From Lachnospiraceae bacterium (lineage in GTDB: Bacteria; Bacillota; Clostridia; Lachnospirales; Lachnospiraceae), in assembly GCA_014804185.1 (NCBI GenBank), contig JAAVAG010000166.1, positions 1-6,500 of the forward strand: 6,500 nucleotides of DNA, in the 5' to 3' direction. The notes beneath the pieces were generated by a model. It was not told the DNA's origin. It did not search any database and saw only the letters and a program-made list of their open reading frames with translations. Positions 1 to 6,240 of the stretch are shown piece by piece. The translations under genes were made by a program, and so were the position numbers. Each line of letters opens with the position of its first letter. Positions within the stretch are counted from its first letter, which is position 1.

Positions 1-317
1 AGATCGTTGGCCTGCAGGCGCTGATTCTGATGTACATAGGTTATCTGAACGGTAAATTTTCCGGTATCTTTTATCCGGAGGACATTAAACTTCCCATGGC
101 TTTGATTGTGGTGAGCGATCTGTCATTCGGGATGATGAGTTATATATTGATGTTTCTTCTCAGAGGGCGGCTGCATTTTTCTTATTATATGCGCGCGGTC
201 ATTCTGCCGGAGACAGTGTATACAATTGTAGTGACACTCTTATTGTATCCGATTATTTTAAAGATCAATGGGAAACTGGAAGCAAGGGAGAAAAGAAGTG
301 CCCAGAAATTTATTTGA
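1..317 (+). CDS. mreD: MreD, rod shape-determining membrane protein (3' part only)
   Basis: The reading frame is open from the window edge (first whole codon at base 3) to a TGA at 315-317, giving about 104 C-terminal residues; the start lies outside. The product is very hydrophobic, with membrane segments near the left edge, around the stretch beginning MALIVVSDLSFG, and in the last third (TVYTIVVTLLLYPIIL). It ends in a short charged tail. The pattern of a Leu-Arg-Gly-Arg loop followed by a Leu-Pro-Glu-x-x-Tyr segment fits MreD, normally a five- to six-pass protein of about 170 residues. MreD works with MreB and MreC in the elongation complex at the cytoplasmic membrane. The identity rests as much on the PBP2 and RodA genes downstream as on the sequence, because MreD is poorly conserved. 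Its last 20 bases overlap the proposed PBP2 start, which suggests translational coupling. Confidence 0.85.
   Translation, partial: IVGLQALILMYIGYLNGKFSGIFYPEDIKLPMALIVVSDLSFGMMSYILMFLLRGRLHFSYYMRAVILPETVYTIVVTLLLYPIILKINGKLEAREKRSAQKFI
284..290 (+). promoter_or_regulatory. Ribosome binding site deciding the PBP2 start (GTG 298)
   Basis: AAGGGAG lies 7 bases before an in-frame GTG at 298-300. The longer in-frame start, ATG at 268, has only TTTTAAAGATCA before it and no usable Shine-Dalgarno. The site lies inside mreD, so ribosomes finishing mreD would pass over it. This is seen directly; that GTG is the true start is inference. Confidence 0.75.
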
Positions 318-3201
318 ACGAATCAGAGAAATATTTTTTCATATTGTTACAAGCCGTCTGACGGTTCTGATCCTTTTTTTTCTGGCATTAGGTGGAATTT
401 TGATTTACCGGCTTTTTAATCTGCAGATAATCCATGGTCAGGAATATCTGGACGACTTTATTTTGCAGAGCAAAAAGACTCGCGAGATCTCTGCTACCCG
501 CGGCAATATTTATGACAGAAACGGGCAGCTTCTTGCCTATAACGAACTTGCCTATTCCGTAAAAATAGAAGATGTTTATGAAACCACAGGCAGATCCAAA
601 AACGTACAGTTAAATGAAAATATCTACTGTCTGATTAAAATGATCGAAAAAAACGGCGACGAAATTACCAACGATTTCGGTATTGTGCTGGACGAGAACG
701 GTCAGTATGCATTTGCGGCCGCCAGCGAGACAAGAAAACTGCGTTTTCTGGCGGATATTTATGGAGAGAGTTATATTCAGGATCTGACAGAAGAGCAGCG
801 AACATCCACACCGGATGAAGTGATGGATTATATGGCGGGATTAAATCGTTTCGCCATTGGCGACTATGAGGAGGAAGACAACACACAAAGTGATTTTATC
901 CCGGGAAAGGGATATACCAAAAAGGAAGTTCTGCAGATCGTGACTATACGATATGCGATGAGCCTGACCTCTTTTCAAAAATATATGGGTACCACTGTGG
1001 CTACCGATGTCAATGAGAGGACCGTGGCTGCCATTCTGGAAAACGCCGACATTCTGGACGGTGTAACCATTGAGGAGGATACGGTCAGGAGATATGTGGA
1101 CAGTATTTATTTTTCTCATATTATCGGCTATACCGGGAAAATCGCCACCGATGAGATCGAATCTTTCAATCAGGCTGATCTGGAGGAGGGCGGCTCAGGG
1201 GAGCGGTATTCCATGAACGATGTAGTGGGTAAGAGCGGTATTGAATCTTACATGGAAACAACGCTGCAGGGCAAGAAAGGAGTCGAAACCGTATTTGTCA
1301 ATAATACCGGCAAGGTCATGAGCATTCTGGAAGAGGAGTCCTGGGGAGCGGAAGCGGGAAAGGACATCTATCTTTCCATTGACAAGGATCTGCAGATGGC
1401 CGTGTACAATATATTGGAACAAAAGATTGCGGGTATACTGCTCACATATATACAGAATATCAAAGAAGTCAGCAGTGAAGATGCAAATACGCGTCAGATG
1501 CCCATACCGATTTATGACGTTTATTTTGCCCTGTTTAACAACAACGTCATCAATACCGGTCTGTTCACTTCCGAATATGCTTCCGAAACGGAGCAGGAGG
1601 TCTATCAGAGTTATCTGGAGTACAGGGAGAACGTCTATGCAGTTCTGCGGGAAGAACTGACGGAAAAACAGACCCCTTATAATAAATTGAAAGCGGAATA
1701 TCAGGTTTATGAGAGCAATATCGTCTCTTATCTTACCGAGAGAGGAATTTTGGATTCTTCCAAAGTAAATACTTCTGACTCTACTTATCTTGCCTGGACA
1801 AGGGATGAGACGATAAGTCTGAAAGAATACCTGAGTTATGCCGTTTCTATGGGCTGGATCGATGTGACTAAGATCAGCCTGGACAGCAAATATGCGGATT
1901 CGGAAACCATTTATAACCAGGTGTTGGAATGCATTTTTGAGATACTGGATCAAACTGCGGAATTTCAGAAAAAACTGTATAAGTACATGATCAAATCGGA
2001 TGTCATTACGGGCAGACAGGTCTGTCTGCTGCTGTGTGAACAGGGTCTGGTGGAGATCAGTGAAGGCGATATACAGCTGCTGTACCAGAATAAGATTTCT
2101 CCCTATCAGTTTATGCTGAACCGCATAAAGAGCCTGGAGATCACGCCTGCACAGCTTGCGCTGGATCCCTGCAGCGGTTCTGTGGTGATTGTGGATGTAA
2201 ATACCGGCCAGGTGCTGGCGCTTGTCTCTTATCCGGGGTATGACAATAATAAAATGTCCAACGCGGACTATCTGGCAAGTCTCAGAACTGACAAATCAGA
2301 GCCGCTGTGGAATCATGCAACTCAGCAGCGTTCGGCGCCCGGCTCCACCTATAAGATGGTGACCGCCACAGCCGCGCTGAGCGAAAATCTGATCGGGCTG
2401 AGAAGTACTATAAACTGTATGGGTATTTATGAGACAGTCACGCCGTCCCCCAGATGCTGGATTTATCCCAGAGGCCGCCATGGTTCTCTCAATGTGACAG
2501 GGGCAATTGCACAGTCCTGTAACTATTTCTTTTATGAGATGGGATACCAGATGAGCATGGTTGACGGATCCTATGACGCACAGACCGGGCTGGACATGCT
2601 GGAGAAATATGCGGAGTTGTATGGTCTTACGGAAAAATCCGGGGTAGAGATCGCTGAATCAGCACCGCAGGTTTCCACAGAATACCCGATTCAGTCAGCC
2701 ATAGGCCAGGGCAATAATAATTTTACCACAATAGGGCTTGCACGCTATGTGACTGCTGTTGCAAACAGCGGAACATGTTTTGATCTGACCCTGCTGAGCA
2801 GAGTCAGCGATCCGGAGGGAAATACAATCATTGATTTTGAACCAAAAGTGCGTAACCTGATTGAAATGCCGGACAGTTATTGGAACGCCATTCATAATGG
2901 CATGAGACAGGTGGTAGAGAGAAAAACCTATTTTTCCAATCTGGCGGTAAATGTTGCGGGCAAAACCGGTACTGCACAGGAAAACTTAAGCCGAGCCAAT
3001 CATGCACTGTTCGTAGGTTATGCTCCCTATGAGGAACCGGAGATTGCCATCGCTACCCGTATCACATTCGGATACACTTCCGATTATGCCGCGCAGGTTA
3101 CCCGCGATGTACTCAAATATTATTACGGGCTTGCACAGCCCGACGAAATCATCACCGGTGTGGCGGACGATCTGGATGCGGCAGGCTTTAACAACGACTG
3201 A
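298..3201 (+). CDS. mrdA: Penicillin-binding protein 2 (class B PBP, elongation transpeptidase) with large insertion
   Basis: This D,D-transpeptidase crosslinks peptidoglycan during cell elongation, acting outside the membrane with RodA. Numbered from GTG 298 (967 residues), it has a short cytoplasmic start, one membrane anchor at about 18-40, and then the pedestal domain opening with RGNIYDRNG (68-76). The linker GKSGIE ends at 316. The transpeptidase domain carries all three catalytic motifs: STYK (nucleophile Ser683, Lys686), SCN (740-742) and KTG (889-891). Spacing of these motifs is close to E. coli PBP2, so the enzyme should be active and beta-lactam sensitive. The length is odd: E. coli PBP2 has about 633 residues. 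The excess is mostly an insertion of about 240 residues (roughly 382-623) between the helix after the LSIDKDLQ strand and the strand GSVVIVDVNTG, plus a longer pedestal. The in-frame ATG at 268 would add ten residues but lacks a ribosome binding site. SpoVD/FtsI-type PBPs are the alternative, but no C-terminal PASTA domain is visible and the neighbours favour PBP2. Confidence 0.93.
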   Translation: MPRNLFERIREIFFHIVTSRLTVLILFFLALGGILIYRLFNLQIIHGQEYLDDFILQSKKTREISATRGNIYDRNGQLLAYNELAYSVKIEDVYETTGRSKNVQLNENIYCLIKMIEKNGDEITNDFGIVLDENGQYAFAAASETRKLRFLADIYGESYIQDLTEEQRTSTPDEVMDYMAGLNRFAIGDYEEEDNTQSDFIPGKGYTKKEVLQIVTIRYAMSLTSFQKYMGTTVATDVNERTVAAILENADILDGVTIEEDTVRRYVDSIYFSHIIGYTGKIATDEIESFNQADLEEGGSGERYSMNDVVGKSGIESYMETTLQGKKGVETVFVNNTGKVMSILEEESWGAEAGKDIYLSIDKDLQMAVYNILEQKIAGILLTYIQNIKEVSSEDANTRQMPIPIYDVYFALFNNNVINTGLFTSEYASETEQEVYQSYLEYRENVYAVLREELTEKQTPYNKLKAEYQVYESNIVSYLTERGILDSSKVNTSDSTYLAWTRDETISLKEYLSYAVSMGWIDVTKISLDSKYADSETIYNQVLECIFEILDQTAEFQKKLYKYMIKSDVITGRQVCLLLCEQGLVEISEGDIQLLYQNKISPYQFMLNRIKSLEITPAQLALDPCSGSVVIVDVNTGQVLALVSYPGYDNNKMSNADYLASLRTDKSEPLWNHATQQRSAPGSTYKMVTATAALSENLIGLRSTINCMGIYETVTPSPRCWIYPRGRHGSLNVTGAIAQSCNYFFYEMGYQMSMVDGSYDAQTGLDMLEKYAELYGLTEKSGVEIAESAPQVSTEYPIQSAIGQGNNNFTTIGLARYVTAVANSGTCFDLTLLSRVSDPEGNTIIDFEPKVRNLIEMPDSYWNAIHNGMRQVVERKTYFSNLAVNVAGKTGTAQENLSRANHALFVGYAPYEEPEIAIATRITFGYTSDYAAQVTRDVLKYYYGLAQPDEIITGVADDLDAAGFNND
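1441..2163 (+). other. Inserted segment inside the PBP2 transpeptidase domain
   Basis: This in-frame segment encodes about 240 residues with no counterpart in E. coli PBP2, where the strand-helix unit (TLDLKLQQYIETLLAG) runs directly into the next core strand. The segment looks largely helical and soluble, with many Glu, Lys, Tyr and Gln residues and no membrane span. It contains charged helix-like stretches such as SYLEYRENVYAVLREEL and QTAEFQKKLYKYMIK. It has three Cys residues near each other (VLECIFE, QVCLLLCEQ). I recognise no named domain. It is continuous with the core, without frameshift or stop. The boundaries are estimated by eye from where the family pattern stops and resumes. Confidence 0.7.
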
Positions 3202-3232
3202 TTCTGCCCGCGGCGTAAGGCCGTAAACGAAG

Positions 3233-3239
3233 AAGGAGG
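3233..3239 (+). promoter_or_regulatory. Ribosome binding site of minC, unusually far from the ATG
   Basis: AAGGAGG is a near-perfect Shine-Dalgarno, but 13 bases separate it from the ATG at 3253, whereas the other genes here have about 3 to 8. The only in-frame codons at normal distance are ATT (3247, 7 bases away) and ATT (3241, too close). The ATG start is kept as the conservative choice. Confidence 0.7.
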
Positions 3240-3252
3240 CATTAATATTGAT

Positions 3253-3924
3253 ATGAAAGAAGCTGTCTTGATAAAAAGCTACCAGAATGGCATTTCATTG
3301 ATTTTGAGTGACGAGTGTTCATTTGAAGATCTTTTACATGAGATAGCTGCCAGGTTTTCCCAGGCGAGAAATTTTTTCGGAACTGCCAGAATGGCGTTAT
3401 CCATAGACGGCAGGACGCTGGACTGTACGGAGGAACTGCAGGTTATCGACACGATCCGCCAAAACAGCGACCTGAATATTGTCTGTGTGATTGGAAAGGA
3501 TGAGCCTGCAAATCAACGCTTTATCAGTGCGATTGAGGAAACGGACCGGCGGATATCGCCGGATGGCGGCGAAGGACAGTTCTACAAAGGGACTTTAAAA
3601 AACAATCAGACGCTGGAAACCGAGCGTAGCATTGTGGTGCTGGGAGATGTGTATCCCGGAAGCACAATTATCTCCGCCAGGGATATAATTATTCTGGGCG
3701 GCCTGTATGGGGAAGCCTATGCGGGCGGTAACGGCAGTGACTCGCATTATGTTGTCGCGCTTGAAATGGAGCCGGAAAAATTAAAAATCGGCGATTTCAA
3801 ATACAAAAGTTCTGCAAAACCAAAATGGGGAATCAGGCCAAAAGTACAGCCGAAGATCGCCTATGTCAAAAACAGCCGACTGGTGATGGAACCTCTTACA
3901 AAAGAATTACTGGAATCTTTTTAA
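3253..3924 (+). CDS. minC: MinC, septum site-determining inhibitor of FtsZ assembly
   Basis: MinC blocks FtsZ polymerisation away from midcell and is brought to the membrane by MinD. The 223-residue length is typical. Residues 1 to about 85 match the N-terminal FtsZ-inhibiting domain, including the FF-x-G-x-A-x-M-x-L turn and a DGRTL strand. After a linker of about 20 residues, the C-terminal beta-helix domain starts near 108 and shows the signatures VVLGDVYPGS (128-137), a GGLYGEAYAG stretch and MEPEKLKIGD. The tail, with KIAYV and a final acidic/hydrophobic run, is as in clostridial MinC. One oddity: the loop that is Arg-Ser-Gly-Gln in E. coli and many other MinC proteins, and needed there for MinD binding, reads Lys-Asn-Asn-Gln (116-119). 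The gene lies 51 bases after PBP2 and 76 before minD. Identity is firm from both domains and from minD and minE next door. Confidence 0.95.
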   Translation: MKEAVLIKSYQNGISLILSDECSFEDLLHEIAARFSQARNFFGTARMALSIDGRTLDCTEELQVIDTIRQNSDLNIVCVIGKDEPANQRFISAIEETDRRISPDGGEGQFYKGTLKNNQTLETERSIVVLGDVYPGSTIISARDIIILGGLYGEAYAGGNGSDSHYVVALEMEPEKLKIGDFKYKSSAKPKWGIRPKVQPKIAYVKNSRLVMEPLTKELLESF

Positions 3925-3965
3925 AAGGCTTCAGGGGACGAAATTATTATATTCATGAAAGCAAA

Positions 3966-3985
3966 AATGCGCGTGGCATTGCGCA
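3966..3985 (+). other. Two overlapping small hairpins in the minC-minD gap
   Basis: AATGC (3966-3970) can pair with GCATT (3976-3980) around a 5-base loop. TGCGC (3968-3972) can instead pair with GCGCA (3981-3985) around an 8-base loop. The two stems share bases and exclude each other, and the second ends 5 bases before the minD ribosome binding site. The complementarity is seen in the sequence. With 5-bp stems it may be chance, and no T-run follows, so it is not a terminator. Confidence 0.3.
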
Positions 3986-3990
3986 GAAAT

Positions 3991-3995
3991 GGAGG
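3991..3995 (+). promoter_or_regulatory. Ribosome binding site deciding the minD start (ATG 4001)
   Basis: GGAGG sits 5 bases before the ATG at 4001. The upstream in-frame ATG at 3989 overlaps this Shine-Dalgarno and has none of its own, and starting at 4001 gives the standard MinD N-terminus. Confidence 0.85.
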
Positions 3996-4000
3996 AAAGC

Positions 4001-4792
4001 ATGAGTGAAGTAATTGTCGTCACATCAGGAAAAGGCGGCGTGGGCAAAACCACCACGTCAGCAAACGTAGGAACAGGACTGGCCAGAATGGGCAAAAAAG
4101 TGTGCCTGATCGATACAGATATAGGTCTGCGCAATCTGGATGTTGTCATGGGCCTGGAAAATCGTATCGTATATAACCTGGTAGATGTGGTAGAGGGAAA
4201 CTGCCGTGTTAAACAGGCACTGATCCGGGACAAGCGCAATCCGGGACTGTATCTGATGCCGTCCGCGCAGACCAGGGACAAATCGGCAGTCACTCCCGCG
4301 CAGATGGTCAAGATGATCGAACACTTGAAGTCTCAGTTTGACTATATCATTCTGGACTGTCCGGCCGGGATCGAGCAGGGATTTCAAAATGCCATTGCGG
4401 GTGCGGACAGGGCTCTGGTCGTCACGACACCGGAGGTTTCGGCAATCCGGGATGCGGATCGTATTATCGGACTTCTGGAAGCGAATGAATTTCAGAAAAT
4501 CGAATTGATTATCAACCGTCTGAAAATTGAAATGGTGAGAAGGGGAGATATGATGTCTTCCGCCGATGTGGTAGACATTCTGGCTCTTCCTCTGATCGGT
4601 ATTGTTCCGGATGATGAAAATGTTGTAATTTCCACAAATCAGGGCGAACCTCTGGTGGGAAGTGCATCTCCTGCGGGACAGGCTTATCAGAATATCTGTC
4701 ACCGTGTGCTGGGCAAAGAGGTTCCGTTCATGGAACAGGAGAAGAGTATTTCTTTCTGGACCAGGGTGACCGGAATATTTCACAAAGTGTAA
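4001..4792 (+). CDS. minD: MinD, membrane-binding division-site ATPase
   Basis: MinD is a ParA/MinD-type P-loop ATPase that dimerises on ATP, binds the membrane, recruits MinC and is released when MinE stimulates hydrolysis. From ATG 4001 it has 263 residues, close to E. coli MinD. The deviant Walker A GKGGVGKTT gives signature Lys11 and Lys16, the same numbering as E. coli. The switch I region DTDIGLRNLD has Asp38 and Asp40, and the Walker B/switch II region LDCPAGIEQG has Asp119. TTPEVSAIRDADR is a MinD hallmark. The last residues, roughly SFWTRVTGIFHKV, form an amphipathic membrane-targeting helix with Trp and Phe on one face and basic residues on the other. All catalytic residues are present. 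The TAA stop is merged with the minE Shine-Dalgarno, so minD and minE are probably made in a coupled ratio. Confidence 0.98.
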   Translation: MSEVIVVTSGKGGVGKTTTSANVGTGLARMGKKVCLIDTDIGLRNLDVVMGLENRIVYNLVDVVEGNCRVKQALIRDKRNPGLYLMPSAQTRDKSAVTPAQMVKMIEHLKSQFDYIILDCPAGIEQGFQNAIAGADRALVVTTPEVSAIRDADRIIGLLEANEFQKIELIINRLKIEMVRRGDMMSSADVVDILALPLIGIVPDDENVVISTNQGEPLVGSASPAGQAYQNICHRVLGKEVPFMEQEKSISFWTRVTGIFHKV

Positions 4793-4798
4793 AGGAGG
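4792..4798 (+). promoter_or_regulatory. Ribosome binding site of minE, overlapping the minD stop
   Basis: AAGGAGG begins on the last base of the minD TAA stop. It is 8 bases from ATG 4807 and 5 bases from the in-frame GTG 4804, so either start could be used and they differ by one residue. The ATG is preferred for its codon and spacing. Confidence 0.8.
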
Positions 4799-4806
4799 CG
4801 GCAGTG

Positions 4807-5070
4807 ATGAGACATTTGTTTAGGAAAAAACATTCTAAGGAAGTTGCCAAAGACCGGCTGAAGATTTTATTGATCTCAGACAGAGTCAACTGTTCGCCGG
4901 AAATGATGGAAATGATCAAAGCTGATATAGCCAAGGTCATCTCTAAGTATATGAAAATAGATGCGGGCAACATGGAAATACAGATCAGCAAGACAGGAAC
5001 AAAAGGCGGAAGAAATATGAAAAACCCTACTCTGTATGCCAATATTCCAATCCTGGATCTGAACAAATGA
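4807..5070 (+). CDS. minE: MinE, topological specificity factor of the Min system
   Basis: MinE binds membrane-bound MinD, displaces MinC and triggers ATP hydrolysis, which in well-studied bacteria drives pole-to-pole oscillation and leaves midcell free. The product has 87 residues against 88 in E. coli. The N-terminus, MRHLFRKKHSK, is a basic, partly amphipathic membrane-binding start. Residues 11-26 (KEVAKDRLKILLISDR) match the anti-MinCD segment, corresponding to IAKERLQIIVAERR in E. coli. Residues from about 32 carry the dimerisation domain: a helix around MIKADIAKVISKYMKI followed by a MEIQIS strand, ending in a LYANIPI strand. The gene starts 14 bases after minD and ends 21 bases before rodA. 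A complete MinE indicates that this Gram-positive uses the MinE-type system rather than, or in addition to, DivIVA/MinJ control. Confidence 0.96.
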   Translation: MRHLFRKKHSKEVAKDRLKILLISDRVNCSPEMMEMIKADIAKVISKYMKIDAGNMEIQISKTGTKGGRNMKNPTLYANIPILDLNK

Positions 5071-5091
5071 TACCGTTAAAGGAAAGGAACT

Positions 5092-6204
5092 ATGTTTAAA
5101 CATTACCGACTGCGGGATTATGACTTTAAACTGATCATTATCATTGTGGCACTGTCTGTCATAGGAATCCTGGCGATAGGCAGTGCCAAGGAGTCGCTTC
5201 AGTCCAAACAGGTCTATGGAGTTCTGGCCGGCTTCACCCTGATGATCATCATATCTTTTATTGATTATTCCTGGGTATTGAAGTTTTACTGGATCATTTA
5301 CCTGGTCATATTAGGACTTCTTACGGCAGTGTCTCTGTACGGCGCCCTGGGTGGCAGCGGCGTTGGTGCGCAGAGGTGGTTTGAGATCGGAAGTTTCCGT
5401 TTTCAACCTTCAGAACTTGTAAAAATCTTATTGATTTTATTCTTTGCACAGTTTATCATGAAATATAAAGAGCGCATCAATACGTTCCGATATATTTCCA
5501 TATGTCTTGTGCTTGTGGGGATACCATGGTATCTGGTTGAGGAGCAGCCGGATCTGTCTACCAGCATAATAATTCTGATACTCTTTTGTGTCATTATGTT
5601 TGTGGGAGGTCTCAGCTATAAAATTATTCTTGGCATATTGGCGGTAGTCATACCTGCAGCGGTTATCTTTATAAGTCTTATCCTGCAGCCGGATCAGAAG
5701 ATTCTGGATGAGTATCAGAAGAACAGGATACTGTCATTTATAGACCCGGAGGAGTATGCCATGAAAGAGGCTTATCAGCAGAATAATTCTGTGATAGCCA
5801 TCGGCTCCGGTCAGCTTACGGGCAAGGGATATAAGAATAATGAAGTCAGCTCCGTGAAAAACGGAAATTATATTCCGGAACCGCAGACAGACTTTCTATT
5901 TGCGGTGATTGGAGAAGAATTCGGATTTGAGGGCGGCTGCGTTGTTGTGGGGCTGCTTGTGCTGATTGGGCTGGAATGTCTGGCCATAGCGGCAAAAGCA
6001 AAAGATATGGCAGGATCGATCATTGCGGCGGGAATGGGGACGCTGGTGGTCGTTCAGGGATTTTTCAATATCGGCGTCAGCACTTTTCTTCTGCCATGTA
6101 CAGGGCTGCCGCTTCCATTTGTCAGCTATGGGCTGACATCACTGATGAGTTTATATATCGGCATGGGATTCGTACTGAATGTAAGGCTTCAATACAGACA
6201 CTAG
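5092..6204 (+). CDS. rodA: RodA, SEDS-family peptidoglycan glycosyltransferase
   Basis: RodA polymerises lipid II into glycan strands in the cytoplasmic membrane, partnered by the class B PBP2 encoded upstream. The 370 residues are about the length of E. coli RodA and form roughly ten membrane segments, the first at about 14-32. SEDS signatures are clear: GAQRWFEIG followed by FQPSELVK with Glu108 and Lys111; QPDLSTS with Asp154 (usually QPDLGTS); the KNRILSFIDPEE loop; AIGSGQLTGKGY; and PEPQTDFLFAVIGEE with the presumed catalytic Asp267. The C-terminal part holds LPLPFVSYG, typical of the family. FtsW and SpoVE are close paralogues, but the length and the mreD-PBP2 context favour RodA. The start ATG has AAAGGA only 3 bases upstream, a short but workable spacing. 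No residue expected to be essential is missing. Confidence 0.93.
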   Translation: MFKHYRLRDYDFKLIIIIVALSVIGILAIGSAKESLQSKQVYGVLAGFTLMIIISFIDYSWVLKFYWIIYLVILGLLTAVSLYGALGGSGVGAQRWFEIGSFRFQPSELVKILLILFFAQFIMKYKERINTFRYISICLVLVGIPWYLVEEQPDLSTSIIILILFCVIMFVGGLSYKIILGILAVVIPAAVIFISLILQPDQKILDEYQKNRILSFIDPEEYAMKEAYQQNNSVIAIGSGQLTGKGYKNNEVSSVKNGNYIPEPQTDFLFAVIGEEFGFEGGCVVVGLLVLIGLECLAIAAKAKDMAGSIIAAGMGTLVVVQGFFNIGVSTFLLPCTGLPLPFVSYGLTSLMSLYIGMGFVLNVRLQYRH

Positions 6205-6240
6205 AATTTACTGCATAAAAAACGAAGAGAGGGTAAAGGT

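Noticed and set aside
1195..1953. A 252-codon open frame on the - strand under PBP2
   Set aside because: It lies wholly inside the coding region of a well-supported PBP2, its product resembles no family I know, and no good ribosome binding site or separate context supports it. Its openness follows from the codon use of the + strand gene.
1441..2163. The PBP2 insertion as an intein or inserted mobile element
   Set aside because: It lacks intein splice-junction residues (no Cys/Ser start with His-Asn end that I can see), has no inverted repeats at its edges, and its base and codon use looks like the flanking gene.
3202..3232. Short GC-rich inverted repeat (CGGC and GCCG) after PBP2, considered as a terminator
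   Set aside because: The stem is only about 4 bp and no T-run follows; the minC ribosome binding site comes right after it.
3931..4311. A 126-codon - strand frame over the minC-minD gap and the start of minD
   Set aside because: Most of it is antisense to the MinD Walker A and switch I region, and the Thr/Ser/Arg/Pro-rich product shows no domain.
4058..4783. A 241-codon open frame on the - strand opposite minD
   Set aside because: It is the antisense of a highly conserved MinD. The product is His/Gln/Arg rich with no recognisable domain, as expected for a shadow frame.
4728..5066. A 112-codon - strand frame with hydrophobic stretches opposite minE
   Set aside because: The apparent membrane segments are the antisense of minE and the end of minD; minE is secure from its motifs and ribosome binding site.
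5540..5570. QPDLSTS in RodA in place of QPDLGTS, as a possible defect
   Set aside because: The Asp is kept, Gly to Ser is a mild change, and the presumed catalytic Asp267 and the QPSE-x-x-K motif are intact.
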